DNA from: Nostoc sp. C052
Lineage (GTDB): Bacteria > Cyanobacteriota > Cyanobacteriia > Cyanobacteriales > Nostocaceae
DNA: 64,000 nucleotides
Assembly (NCBI RefSeq): GCF_013393905.1
Contig: NZ_CP040272.1
Coordinates: forward strand, 1,302,001 to 1,366,000
Direction: 5' to 3'
Below the pieces are notes generated by a model. The model ran no database searches. It saw nothing but the letters and a program-made list of their open reading frames with translations, and had not been told where the DNA came from. Below are positions 9,473-18,445 of the stretch, in pieces. The position numbers and the translations under genes were made by a program. How positions within the stretch are numbered: the first letter of the stretch is position 1; each line of letters starts with the position of its first letter.

Positions 9473-9856
9473 TTATTTCTGTTTGCAGGTTGCGGTAAGT
9501 TCTACATTGTAGAAAGTCCCTGGTTTGGGATTAATTGAACGCAACTGCTGGATAAAAGTATTAAATGTTGTATTGCTTATGCCGAAGCCAGCTTCAGCGC
9601 AAGCAGATAAACCTCCTTCGATGGGAATAGATCCGACCCTGGGACTATATACAATGAATTTATCGACGGTGCTAGTGCCGACTGCAAATCCGATAACCTG
9701 GCGAACTGTTTGCAAAGCAGCATTATCTAGGGAACCACCAATACTGCCAATACTGATATTAACTGCACGACTATTAACCGTAGGACTTTCAGCCACAACG
9801 GGCGTACTGATCGACAATACTGCCCCGACAATCATCAAACAGGTGAACTTCAACAT
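9473..9856 (-). CDS. Small exported protein of unknown function
   Basis: The start is placed at the ATG at 9856 because a strong ribosome binding site (GGAGGAGAGG) ends a few bases before it. The 127-residue product begins with a Sec signal peptide (MLKFTCLMIVGAVLSIST, cleavage likely after PVVA). The mature part of about 105 residues has two cysteines, in LSACAEAG and at the very end in TATCKQK, that could form a disulphide in the periplasm. Low-complexity IGSIGGS near the mature N-terminus. No family recognised. Confidence 0.6.
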   Translation of the reverse strand: MLKFTCLMIVGAVLSISTPVVAESPTVNSRAVNISIGSIGGSLDNAALQTVRQVIGFAVGTSTVDKFIVYSPRVGSIPIEGGLSACAEAGFGISNTTFNTFIQQLRSINPKPGTFYNVELTATCKQK

Positions 9857-9871
9857 TATCCTCTCCTCCAA

Positions 9872-10234
9872 AAAATTGAAAAACTAATAATTAGGTTTCG
9901 ACATGGATCAAGTAGATCAGAATGCTAGCCATTTGGAGATTACTTCCGCATTACGTCTTTCCTTTTCTGAAGAATGTTAATTTCTTAAAAATTCTTTATC
10001 AAATCGCCTTTGCAGACCCTGGCTGTCTAATTGGTGAGGATGTTTGAAAAGCTCAAGATAGTTACAGTTCGCCATTCTGAGCGTCACAAAGTAAAAGGAA
10101 GAATCCTAATTTTTCGTTGCTCTGGCTTGGCTACGTTACTTTTGATACAAAACATACTTTTCAAACGCCCTCAAAGAGAGTAGAGAATTTCATGCAATAC
10201 TGAATAGCAATAATGACGTTAGATATTGCTTCTA
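9872..10234. other. Intergenic stretch without recognisable feature
   Basis: About 360 bp between two minus-strand genes. I see no open frame with a start and ribosome binding site, no hairpin with a T run, and no repeat shared with the rest of the window. It should contain the promoter of the exported protein at 9473-9856. Confidence 0.5.
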
Positions 10235-10741
10235 TTAAGGCTGACCAAGAAAGTCTCCTTTGCCAAGTTCTACACCGCAGTGCCTAAGAATGTCATACGC
10301 TGTTGTGACATGGAAATAAAGATTTGGTAAAACAAAATATAGGAGAAATGGCATTCCTTGAAAAGAGAGAGTGTTGTCACGCATCTGTAGGGTAATTTCT
10401 CTCTCTTCTGAACCGTCAATTTGCTCAGTTTTCAAAGTATTTAAATGAGAGATAGTTTTTTTAAGACGGTCAATAAGTTGAGGAAAAGTAGTTTCATTGT
10501 CCTCGAATTTAGGTGGTTCTATTCCTGCTAACCGTGCGGCACCTCTATTTACTATATCAGAGGCAATTTGCACTTGTTTTGATAATGGGAACATATCTGG
10601 GGAGAGACGACTATTAATCAACACAGAAGGATCTATTTTTTTAATTTCAGCATAAGCAGCACCTTTTTCAAGAATATTTGCAAGGTTATTCAGTGCGCGA
10701 ATAGACACGGGTATTAAAGCTTGGTACATTGAAATGTTCAT
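10235..10741 (-). CDS. DUF1993 family protein (DinB-like fold)
   Basis: 168 residues beginning MNISMYQALIPVSIRALNNL, the conserved opening of DUF1993 proteins, with the characteristic C-terminal PFLLYFVLPNLYFHVTTAYDIL and GVELGKGDFLG. The family is thought to form a DinB/YfiT-like four-helix bundle that may bind metal; His residues in FHVTTAYDILRHCG fit this. No enzymatic role is established. Cytoplasmic, monocistronic, divergent from the NTF2-like gene at 10817. Confidence 0.8.
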   Translation of the reverse strand: MNISMYQALIPVSIRALNNLANILEKGAAYAEIKKIDPSVLINSRLSPDMFPLSKQVQIASDIVNRGAARLAGIEPPKFEDNETTFPQLIDRLKKTISHLNTLKTEQIDGSEEREITLQMRDNTLSFQGMPFLLYFVLPNLYFHVTTAYDILRHCGVELGKGDFLGQP

Positions 10742-10816
10742 TGAGATTTCTCCAGAAAAAGTTCAGACGGCTTTGAGCCGCCCCATCTAATATTAGGGGG
10801 TATTGACTGTGATATT

Positions 10817-11245
10817 GTGTCAAAGAATATGGAATCTAATTTAGTCACAGATCCAAAGATACTAAATGTTTTGAACGAACTTATACAACGGGAACCGATT
10901 TTTCATCGTCCAGAGTTGGGGACGACACGTGCCGACTTTGAGCAGATGACGGAAAGTACATTTTGGGAAGTGGGTGCTTCGGGTCGGCGTTATAGTCGGC
11001 AGTATGTGTTGGATGAGGTGGAGAAGCGTTATGCCAGCCCAGAGGAAGACACATGGCAGACTTGCGACTTTCATTGCCTTGAGATTGCCGCCGAAAACTA
11101 TCTTGTAACCTATACCCTAATTCAGGGTACTCGCATTACCCGACGCTCAACGATCTTGCGACAGACACCGCAGGGTTGGAAGATTGTGTATCACCAAGGA
11201 ACCGTGGTAGAAAATGACGTTGGTGTGCGACTAGAATTTTGGTGA
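10817..11245 (+). CDS. NTF2-like / DUF4440 family protein
   Basis: 142 residues with the SnoaL/NTF2-like pattern: an N-terminal helix (ILNVLNELIQREPIFHR), a central strand block (WQTCDFHCLEIAAENYLVTYTL) and the terminal GWKIVYHQGTVV. Such proteins are cone-shaped domains that bind small ligands or act as subunits of other enzymes; no specific role can be given. The first start codon is GTG at 10817; an ATG at 10829 (MESNLV) is an equally good start. Shares its 75-bp upstream region with the divergent DUF1993 gene. Confidence 0.7.
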   Translation: MSKNMESNLVTDPKILNVLNELIQREPIFHRPELGTTRADFEQMTESTFWEVGASGRRYSRQYVLDEVEKRYASPEEDTWQTCDFHCLEIAAENYLVTYTLIQGTRITRRSTILRQTPQGWKIVYHQGTVVENDVGVRLEFW

Positions 11246-11285
11246 GGCTCAAAGACAGCCCCCATAGTTAATAATCCCTGGATGC

Positions 11286-11440
11286 TGGATAAGAGTTAGT
11301 TCTTTTTACTGGGAAGGAACTGACCTTTTAGCGATCGCTTTCTGTGCCCAACTTTCTCTCCGTCCACTGCGGCGCATCGACAAGCAGTTGAGCAAACTTT
11401 TTGGGGTAAGCAATCCTCAAACTCCAGCATCACGCCGCGA
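11286..11440 (-). repeat. Second copy of replication-gene 3' debris
   Basis: 11286-11356 repeats 5532-5603 almost base for base. Adjoining 11360-11440 reads GVMLEFED and, after a one-base shift, KKFAQLLVDAPQWT on the minus strand, matching the C-terminus of the replication-gene remnant at 14113 (GVMLEFEDLDPDKFAQL, DAPQWTEWMA). It is frameshifted and has no start, so it is not a gene. Confidence 0.65.
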
Positions 11441-11750
11441 CACTCACCACTCTTGCCCAAAGTATTGTCCATCTTCTTCAACAGCGATGGCGCTGTTTCG
11501 CCTACGGCTGCCGATCGCCAGCCGCAAGCAGAGGCTAAAAATGCTTTTAAAAACCTCTTAGTAAAAAACTTTAGAACTTAAATTTTTACTTGGGTTGCCA
11601 CAATGGAGTTATATCATGGTTTTCAGAAGCAGATACGGCATTTCTAACCTACTCGGTACGGTTTACACCCCTTCATTTTTTGTAAAGCTATCGTAACATT
11701 TGTTTATATAAAACAATATTTGCTTACACAAGCAAACTCAAATAAAAGCT

Positions 11751-11948
11751 ATGAACCAACCCATCGAATTATCTTTAGAACAAGAATTTAGCCTTAGAAC
11801 TTTTTCAGATCAAGTGCAGCAGATGTCCCGTGAACAAGCTCAAGAATTTTTGCAGATGCTGTATAAGCAGATGATGATAAGGGAAACGACTTATCAAGAA
11901 TTGCTCAAACATCAGTGGGAAGTTGGTTCAGGTTCAATCTTGGGTTAA
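11751..11948 (+). CDS. nblA: NblA, phycobilisome degradation protein
   Basis: 65 residues, the usual length of the family. MNQPIELSLEQEFSLR, SREQAQEFL and ETTYQELLKHQW are the signature segments of cyanobacterial NblA. NblA is a small helical adaptor that binds phycobiliproteins and recruits a Clp protease so that the light-harvesting phycobilisome is dismantled under nitrogen starvation or other stress. About 310 bp of upstream sequence without a gene probably contains a regulated promoter; I could not identify a clean NtcA site. Its presence among plasmid debris suggests a mobile or extra copy beside the chromosomal gene, but that cannot be shown from this window. Confidence 0.92.
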   Translation: MNQPIELSLEQEFSLRTFSDQVQQMSREQAQEFLQMLYKQMMIRETTYQELLKHQWEVGSGSILG

Positions 11949-11968
11949 AACAAACCTTGCTCCCCTCA

Positions 11969-12075
11969 ACTGTAGAAAGAGCCAACACTGTCCAGTCCAA
12001 AGTGCATTTTCAGCTTCAGTCCCTCCCAACCTTGAATAGCAGCACTTTCCACCTGAGTGAGTGTTTGGGGAATGT
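11969..12075 (-). pseudogene. Fragment of a replication-gene 3' region
   Basis: About 100 bp that match, with many substitutions, the segment of the intact replication gene around 23765-23880 and of the remnant around 13920-14040: the antisense of a GLKLKLQQGLDSIGSCYSEL-like stretch. No open frame remains. It is a third, separate scrap of the same gene family. Confidence 0.55.
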
Positions 12076-12220
12076 CAAAGGATATTGATGTCAATTACTT
12101 GTGTGGTCATCTCTTTTGTGCTAGTGAATCACTAATGACCATAAAAATTGCAAATCCCTCAGAGCGCCATGCTTTGAAGGATTTTTGGGTATAGAGTATT
12201 GGGTGTTAGGGATTGGGTTG

Positions 12221-12454
12221 CTAGTTTAAATTATTTGCTTTTTCAACTGCTTCCTTTAACTCTTCAAAGGTAATACTACCGTCTTTGTCAGAATCATAAT
12301 TTACTAGCAATTCCTGGGGACTAGTGCTATTTGTTTCTGATGAGATGATTGCACTTAAGCCAGGACTTAAAAAAAGATCATTAATGGAGATTTTGCCGTC
12401 TTGATCGCTATCTAAGGTATTAAAAAGAGATTGAAGCTCTTGCTCGGTTGTCAT
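12221..12454 (-). CDS. EF-hand calcium-binding protein, CSE-like
   Basis: 77 residues with two canonical EF-hand loops: DSDQDGKISIND (about residues 15-26) and DSDKDGSITFEE (about 54-65), both with acidic residues at loop positions 1, 3, 5 and 12 or close equivalents. Length, the opening TEQELQSLFNTLD and the linker SPQELL fit the calcium sensor EF-hand (CSE) protein of filamentous cyanobacteria, a soluble two-EF-hand protein linked to photosynthetic electron transport and heterocyst biology. The family link is from memory; calcium binding itself is well supported by the loops. Confidence 0.85.
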   Translation of the reverse strand: MTTEQELQSLFNTLDSDQDGKISINDLFLSPGLSAIISSETNSTSPQELLVNYDSDKDGSITFEELKEAVEKANNLN

Positions 12455-12807
12455 AAGTTTCTATTTGAGTCAATGTTTCACTTTAATATTTCAAAATTAA
12501 ACAAACTTATATCCACAGACATAGAAATAGGTATGATTGGGGCTGAGATTAGCGAAATGGATGAACAGTGTCTTGTTCTGGCTTAACGAGTGCAGGAGTT
12601 ATAAATGTCTAGTTCAGCAAACTAAGAGAACTCCACAAAAAAGATGATCCAATTCACCAAATCAAAAACTTATAGACACTCTCCCGTTTCTCCCTTGATT
12701 CCAATCGCCCAACATACGGCTTAAATTTGAGGCGTGATTAAAATGGGTTGTAAATACAGATAAAATATTATTAATCACTTCCAATTAATTCTTAATAAGC
12801 CAATTGA
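12455..12807. other. Intergenic stretch without recognisable feature
   Basis: About 350 bp between the divergent EF-hand and Rpn-like genes. AT-rich with no open frame carrying a ribosome binding site and no repeat. It should contain both promoters. Confidence 0.5.
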
Positions 12808-13743
12808 ATGACTCGATTTGTACATGACGAATTTGCCAAAGATTACCTTGAAGAACTGTTAAAACCTTATGGGGAAGTAAAGTCATCATCAAAAATATCA
12901 GGAGAGATCAAAGAAATTGATGTATTATTTACTCCTTCAGTACAGCAGAACTCTAATTTAGAATTGTTAGGGTTACTTGGAAGATTTACAGAGTTTCCAG
13001 CAATATTAGAGCCATTTCGCAATGCCGCTTCTGATGATGAAATTTGTGATTGTATTCAAAAATTACTAGAAGTAAAAGCTCTCCTGCGACGAGACGCTAA
13101 AGCGAATAAAATCAAACTCCAAGAGTCAGATATTCCGAAACTATGGGTTCTAACTCCAACTGCATCCCCAGCATTACTATCAAGCTTTAATGTTAATCAG
13201 AAATCGGGGTGGTTGCCAGGAGTATACTTTTTAGGTGATGCGCTACGGACAGCAGTTGTAGCCATACATAAACTACCACAAACACCGGAAACCTTGTGGT
13301 TGAGAATTCTTGGCAGGGGGAGTGTACAGTCACAGGCAATTGTGGAATTATCGGCGTTACCATTGAATCATCCATACAAGCAAGCGACGCTAGAGTTAGT
13401 TTATAACTTGCGCGAGAATTTGAGAATCAATCAAAATTTAGAATCAGATGATCGGGAGTTGATTATGAGATTAGAACCACTTTATCAGCAAGACCGTGAA
13501 AGAGCAAAACTTGAAGGAAAAGAAGAAGGGAAACAAGAAGGAAAAGAAGAAGGGAAACAAGAAGGACAACAGGATTTAATTATACGTCAACTAAATCGTC
13601 GTTTTGGTGAAGAAATTGATGCATCGTTGATTGAGCGAATTCGAGGATTATCTATAGAGCAATTGCAGGGGTTAGGAGAGACATTATTAGATTTTTCTGT
13701 AGTGGCAGATTTAGAAGCTTGGTTAAACCAGCAAGCTGGATAA
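12808..13743 (+). CDS. Rpn/PD-(D/E)XK nuclease-like protein with DUF4351 C-terminus
   Basis: 311 residues. The N-terminal half (residues 1-190) has the layout of cyanobacterial putative transposase/Rpn-like proteins of the PD-(D/E)XK superfamily, with conserved GEIKEIDVLFTP near residue 35. A charged repeat KEEGKQEGKEEGKQEG at about 236-251 precedes a DUF4351 domain (LIIRQLNRRFGEEI, LIERIRGLSIEQLQGLGETLLDF, LEAWL). Such proteins are very numerous in Nostocales genomes. Rpn relatives promote recombination, but activity of this subtype is unproven. Stand-alone gene. Confidence 0.75.
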   Translation: MTRFVHDEFAKDYLEELLKPYGEVKSSSKISGEIKEIDVLFTPSVQQNSNLELLGLLGRFTEFPAILEPFRNAASDDEICDCIQKLLEVKALLRRDAKANKIKLQESDIPKLWVLTPTASPALLSSFNVNQKSGWLPGVYFLGDALRTAVVAIHKLPQTPETLWLRILGRGSVQSQAIVELSALPLNHPYKQATLELVYNLRENLRINQNLESDDRELIMRLEPLYQQDRERAKLEGKEEGKQEGKEEGKQEGQQDLIIRQLNRRFGEEIDASLIERIRGLSIEQLQGLGETLLDFSVVADLEAWLNQQAG

Positions 13744-13770
13744 TAACATGACTTAACAATTCTCTGTTAC

Positions 13771-14040
13771 CTAAACTACCATCAGCCAATCGCACACCAC
13801 AGATTTACAGCCCGTAGCAAAGTTAACGTTAACAGCCACTTGCCACTGCCCGACGTGTCCATTCCAAAACGGCTCCCCATCAGCAACGCCAATAGCCTCG
13901 CCAACTGTGCAGACTAACTCACTGTAGAAGGAGCCAACGCAATCCATGCCTTGCCGTATTTTCAGCTTCAGCCCCTTCCACCCAAGAGTTGCAGGACTTT
14001 TCACTTCATTTAATGTTTGGGTCAGAGGATATTACAGGAC
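13771..14040 (-). pseudogene. C-terminal fragment of a DUF3854-type replication protein
   Basis: The minus strand encodes GWKGLKLKIRQGMDCVGSFY, VGEAIGVADGEPFWNGHVGQW and ending SVVCDWLMVV. This matches the last 75 residues of the intact replication protein at 23621 (GEAIGVADGEPYWNGYLEQW, SVVCDWLVVV) with scattered changes. No upstream domains are attached, so it is a 3' fragment. Confidence 0.8.
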
Positions 14041-14112
14041 TGTTCACCTAGACTCAACACTCAAATGATGCTTGAGGAATTAACAGTCAACTGGTCTATA
14101 TCGAATAGGAAA

Positions 14113-15528
14113 TCACGCCATCCATTCAGTCCACTGTGGAGCATCTGTCACCAATTGAGCAAATTTGTCAGGGTCAAGATCCTCAAACTCCAGCATCACA
14201 CCCAACCGCTCATCAATCGTTAGCGTACTGAGCAATTCTTTAACTGATTCTACACCGTACACAAAGCGCTCAATCGCCAGTCGAGCATAATATTTAACCC
14301 GCTCCCACCAATAATCACTGAGTTTTACCTCTGTGTCCATACCCCCCCGATTATTACTTCCATCTTCATTAAGGGGGGGTGTGGACGGAGCATTAATCCC
14401 ATATTGAGACTGCATTCTAGCTTTATGTGCCGCATTTCGTTCTTGTTCATCTTGGCGTTTCCTTTCCCTCTCTTCCCGTTGCCGTTGACGATACTCCAAT
14501 ACCTTCTGGATAAACTCGACATTCTCAGTATTCAGCCGATAATACCTAACCCTCTGTCCGTCCTCCATTGGTCTTCGTGACTCAGTAGACAAACCGAGTT
14601 GCCAAAGGTACTGCCCCAAAATCCACATCGGAGACTCCGATAGCGGAATGGTTAAGTTGAGTATCCCTTTAACGTGAGAGGCGTTGTGTTTAGAGAAGTC
14701 AGCCAAAGCCTGAATCATTGCCTCATCGCCTTTAATCTCAACCCCAGCCATCAGATCCATCAGCACCGCTCTCAATCCCAAGCGATGACGCATAAGCCAC
14801 GCGGTAGAATGGTTGGTCCAGTCAGTGCAAATGGCTAATCGCTCCCGTTCCGATTTATCGCGTTCGGCAACAATAGCTGGCGGTGGAACAAACTCCCGCC
14901 CCTGTTCATCAGTGACCATTTCAAGGGGTGCGGCCAATATCGCTTCAAGTGCGACAATCTTTTTAATTAAGCGTCCCCCGTCATCTTGCTCAACCAGTTC
15001 CGGGGTTACGCTCATCCCATAAGTGTCCTGAATACGGAACTTCTCACACTCCAAAACTTCTTCGGGTTTCAGGTAATCCTGATGCTGCCTACTTGTGTAA
15101 GTCCTTCTATCAATATCTTTGGCATTCGCCACCTTGCGATAATGTTCTTCATCGATGGCAATACCAGCCGCCTTCATCCACCGAGATGTCCCCTCGTCAC
15201 CACCGTTGCCCAAAGGAATAATCGTATTGCCCATTTCCTCTAAGAGCGATAACTTCGTTAAGCTTTCCTGCGGAACGCTGCGCGAACGCTAACGCAGATC
15301 AGAGCGAAGATTATTGATCGACCAATTGCGCTGTGCTTCAATTTGGCAAGAGGCATCCAATGCCCAGTCCTTCTCTGCACCACGTCTGCCTGTCTCTCTG
15401 TCAATGCGGATGAGAAAGGCAGTCATTTCATTTTTCTGGAGAATTTTCTCCTTGATGCGACGGGCATTCAACATTTCTACGTCTTGCGAAGCACTGCCGC
15501 CACTATTTAGCGTCGGGTCGAACAACAT
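14113..15528 (-). pseudogene. C-terminal third of a plasmid replication protein, broken by an in-frame stop
   Basis: One reading frame runs from 15528 down to 14113, interrupted by a single TAG at 15289-15291. The upstream part (79 codons, ending NNLRSDLR) and the downstream part (starting LLEEMGNTIIPLG) fit end to end onto the region after the helicase core of the intact protein at 23621 (compare VEMRRYRESVLAGLVEDGYTI and the later EVTPDLVEKDDDG with SVTPELVEQDDGG here). The stop falls inside a short palindromic repeat at about 15262-15297. The N-terminal DUF3854 and ATPase regions are missing. The protein ends LVTDAPQWTEWMA, a different C-terminus from the intact gene, so it derives from a different replicon type. 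Confidence 0.8.
15262..15297. repeat. Short palindromic repeat of Nostocales type
   Basis: CTGCGGAACGCTGCGCGAAC and the adjacent GCTAACGCAG form interleaved palindromes of the type scattered through Nostoc and Anabaena genomes. Its insertion appears to have introduced the TAG stop in the surrounding replication-gene remnant. Confidence 0.55.
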
Positions 15529-15752
15529 ATCCAGTAAAACAAATATATATTACAAATGTAGTGCTAAAAGCTACTAAATCTGGAAATTAGAAAAGTGAGC
15601 AAGAAATGAGCAAGTTTTGGTCTGGAAAGTGAGTAGTAAGAGCAAATAAGCTGTGAAGCACTTCGGTAATAGCCCCAGTCTTTTTTGAAATCCAAATCAA
15701 CTTGCTATTTTCACACCAACAGTAGAGGCTAAACACCTCAAGAAGGGCAACT

Positions 15753-17027
15753 ATGAGAATAAATGCTCGGAGTATCACCTCTTTTATAGCAACTGAAGGC
15801 AGGTTACTCATAGAGAAAGCAGTCCAAAATATGGTATTTCTTTCCATCAAGCGATCGCTATATTGGACTAAAGCTACTCGTTTTTTTCGTCCCATAGTGG
15901 CATTTGTCGCTATTTTGCTCGTAGTCCTAATCTATGCAACCCCTAAAGCTTTGGCTTCAGACCACCAAGACACAACTTTTCTAGCCACTAAGCTGACTGC
16001 TGCGGATCTCACAGATTTGTTTGTGTTTGAGAGTCCCACAGACTCCAAAAATGTTGTCTTAGTAATGGATTTCGACCCTCTGATCGTTTCTGGTGAAAAA
16101 AGACCATTCGATCCAAATGTTCTTTATCAGTTCAAGATTGATAACACTGGCGACAGTATTGAAGATGTCGTACTCCAATTCAATATAAATGGTAAAGGCT
16201 CACACCAAACTGTCACAGTGCGGGGCCCATGTCGTCCAACCACAGTAGGAACAGAGTCAGCTTTACTCCCAGTGAGTTGGACAGGGCAACTCAACCAAAC
16301 ATTCGCCGCATATAACGGCATGAAGTTCTTTGTTGGGACACGCAAAGACCCGTTCTTTTTCGATTTGGAACAGTTCTTTAAAATCATCCCGGATCGGAAC
16401 TATAGCCTTCAGCCTAATCCCAGTCCTTCCTTCCAAGTTCTTTCCTTTAGACCACCTGGACAAGCAAAAGACACCCTAGCCCCATTCAATGTCCACTCAA
16501 TTATTGTCGAGCTACCCAGGAAACTGCTTGGTAAAGGCAAGATTGGTGCTTGGATGACAACTAGTGTTAAAACTCCTAGACTCAGAAATGGGCATTTTGC
16601 TCAGATTGAGCGGTTAGCAGTTCCAGCCCTGAATGAACTTTTTATGGACTTTAAAGCTCATAATAATAGTAATCTTCAGACACCAACTAAAGACGCTAGC
16701 AATCAATCCCAATTCATTCAAGCCTTTGTGAAAGCGATCGGTAGACCTCAAGGTATAGCCGATGCAGTGATCTCAGTAGCGATTCCTGATGTTATCCAAG
16801 CTGACCTTTCTAAACCTAGCGGTAGTTATTTTGGGACTCAGTTAGGCAAAAATTTTGGTGGTAGAAGACCAAAAGATGACGTAATTGATGTAACTGCATC
16901 TGTTGTCTTTGGTAATGCAGTTACAGGCATTTCTACTGGTATTATTCCGGGGCTGACTAGCGATAATGTTGGGCCTAATAATGCCAACTTTCTTCCTACC
17001 TTCCCTTATTTAGGCAATCCTTTGTAA
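15753..17027 (+). CDS. DUF4331 family exported protein
   Basis: 424 residues. SDHQDTTFLATKLTAADLTD followed by LFVFESP and then VVLVMDFDPL is the opening of DUF4331 proteins; later GKIGAWMTTSV, a central VERL-like block and FPYLGNPL at the end complete the domain. An AAGAAGGG ribosome binding site five bases before ATG 15753 supports this start. The membrane segment and apparent signal cleavage (PKALAS) then lie at residues 48-68, an unusually long N-terminal extension; ATG 15831 would give a standard signal peptide but has a weak site. Function unknown. It begins a four-gene run with TPR, NicO-type transporter and PEP-CTERM genes, so a role in periplasmic metal handling is possible by context only. 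Confidence 0.85.
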   Translation: MRINARSITSFIATEGRLLIEKAVQNMVFLSIKRSLYWTKATRFFRPIVAFVAILLVVLIYATPKALASDHQDTTFLATKLTAADLTDLFVFESPTDSKNVVLVMDFDPLIVSGEKRPFDPNVLYQFKIDNTGDSIEDVVLQFNINGKGSHQTVTVRGPCRPTTVGTESALLPVSWTGQLNQTFAAYNGMKFFVGTRKDPFFFDLEQFFKIIPDRNYSLQPNPSPSFQVLSFRPPGQAKDTLAPFNVHSIIVELPRKLLGKGKIGAWMTTSVKTPRLRNGHFAQIERLAVPALNELFMDFKAHNNSNLQTPTKDASNQSQFIQAFVKAIGRPQGIADAVISVAIPDVIQADLSKPSGSYFGTQLGKNFGGRRPKDDVIDVTASVVFGNAVTGISTGIIPGLTSDNVGPNNANFLPTFPYLGNPL

Positions 17028-17032
17028 GGTTT

Positions 17033-18445
17033 ATGTATCTACGAATACTATGGGTGTTAGTGCTGACTAGCCTACTGGTTTTACTAAGACCCTGTGATAC
17101 AGAAGCGCTAAGTTTAGGCTACACCAATAGTAATTTAGGCGCATATTCCTCTGCTGTGCAACTGCTGACTGTTAATTCCAGGGAGATATTACCAGGAAAA
17201 CAGTCAGATTTAGTCTTCCCCGATTATTTACAGCGATCGCATATTATCAGCGTCTATGAGGAGAAAGTTGCCCAATCTCCCGATTCCTCAATATTTTTAC
17301 GTCTGTTAGCCGATCAATATTTGAGGCGCTTTCGAGAAATTGCAGATATAGACGATGTGTTACGAGCAGAACAAGCGGCACGTAGATCCCTGGCACTACA
17401 GCCGCGCCATAATCAGGTTTCTTCCATGCTCCTAGCATCAGCTTTACTATCTCAACATCAGTTTCGAGAAGCTTTAAATGTGTTAAATAATTCATCTCTT
17501 GATAATCCCAATATTGTCTCGCTCTTGGCATCGATTCAGATGGAGTTGGGTGATTATGAAGCAACTCATCAACTATTGCAGAACCTTGCACAGGAAGAAT
17601 CGAACTCTGGTCATAACGCGGTTTTAGCTCGTTACTTAGAGTTAACTGGCAATCTAGCCTCTGCACGGCAACTGCTAGATGAGGCTATGCAGGAGATGGA
17701 TTCTTTTTATACAACAAGTGCCGAAACTCGTGCTTGGTTTCATGTGCGGACTGGGGATCTGGCTTTTGCAGTCGGCGATTTTGCCCTCTCTGAGCAGCGA
17801 TATCGGGAAGCTTTTGACCTCTTTCCACGGCATATAGCTGCATTTACAGGACTAGCCCGCCTCTATGCGGCACAGCATCGCTGGCAGGATGTTCTAAATA
17901 TCGCCAACCAGGGTATAGAACTGATGCCATTGGTAGAAACGCTGGGGTATAAGGCTGATGCTCAAGTAGCTCTGGGAGATCGGGAAGGCGCAGCTGAAAC
18001 TGAAGATTTAATTGGGGTAGTCGCTTACTTGAGCAAGGTTAAAGGAATCTACGATCGCGCAATGGCTGTCTACTACACTGAACATGGAATCCACTTACCA
18101 GAGGCACTACAAATTGCCCGTAGTGAAGTAGCAGTGCGAGACGATGTATATGCAGAGGATACTTTAGCTTGGGCAGCTGCGGCTAATGGGCAATGGCAAG
18201 AAGCGCAAAAGGCAGCACAACGGGCAACTCGCTTTGGGACAGAAGATGCTTTGCTGCAATTTCATGCTGGCATGATTGCGTTTCACTTAGGTAATCGTGA
18301 GGAAGCAATAAAGCGATTAACTCAAGCTGTTAGCCTCAATCCTCAATTTCATCACAAGTATGCTGATGAAGCTCGTCAAGTCTTGGCTAACTTAGTACCC
18401 TCTGTTTCTTTTCCCACTCCTAACGCTATAGGGAGTTCTTTATGA
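17033..18445 (+). CDS. TPR-repeat protein of the DUF4331/NicO operon
   Basis: 470 residues: an N-terminal signal sequence or membrane anchor (RILWVLVLTSLLVLLRP), then helical repeats of TPR type across residues 60-440 (for example AARRSLALQPRHNQVSSMLL, FALSEQRYREAFDLFPRHIA, GNREEAIKRLTQAVSLNP). It probably acts as a periplasmic or membrane-associated scaffold. It starts 5 bp after the DUF4331 gene, and its stop overlaps the start of the transporter gene by four bases (ATGA), so the three are translated as one operon. Confidence 0.85.
   Translation: MYLRILWVLVLTSLLVLLRPCDTEALSLGYTNSNLGAYSSAVQLLTVNSREILPGKQSDLVFPDYLQRSHIISVYEEKVAQSPDSSIFLRLLADQYLRRFREIADIDDVLRAEQAARRSLALQPRHNQVSSMLLASALLSQHQFREALNVLNNSSLDNPNIVSLLASIQMELGDYEATHQLLQNLAQEESNSGHNAVLARYLELTGNLASARQLLDEAMQEMDSFYTTSAETRAWFHVRTGDLAFAVGDFALSEQRYREAFDLFPRHIAAFTGLARLYAAQHRWQDVLNIANQGIELMPLVETLGYKADAQVALGDREGAAETEDLIGVVAYLSKVKGIYDRAMAVYYTEHGIHLPEALQIARSEVAVRDDVYAEDTLAWAAAANGQWQEAQKAAQRATRFGTEDALLQFHAGMIAFHLGNREEAIKRLTQAVSLNPQFHHKYADEARQVLANLVPSVSFPTPNAIGSSL

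Noticed and set aside
13501..13566. GAAGGAAAAGAAGAAGGGAA repeats as a possible CRISPR or VNTR locus
   Set aside because: It encodes the charged KEEGKQEG linker of the Rpn-like protein; no spacers.
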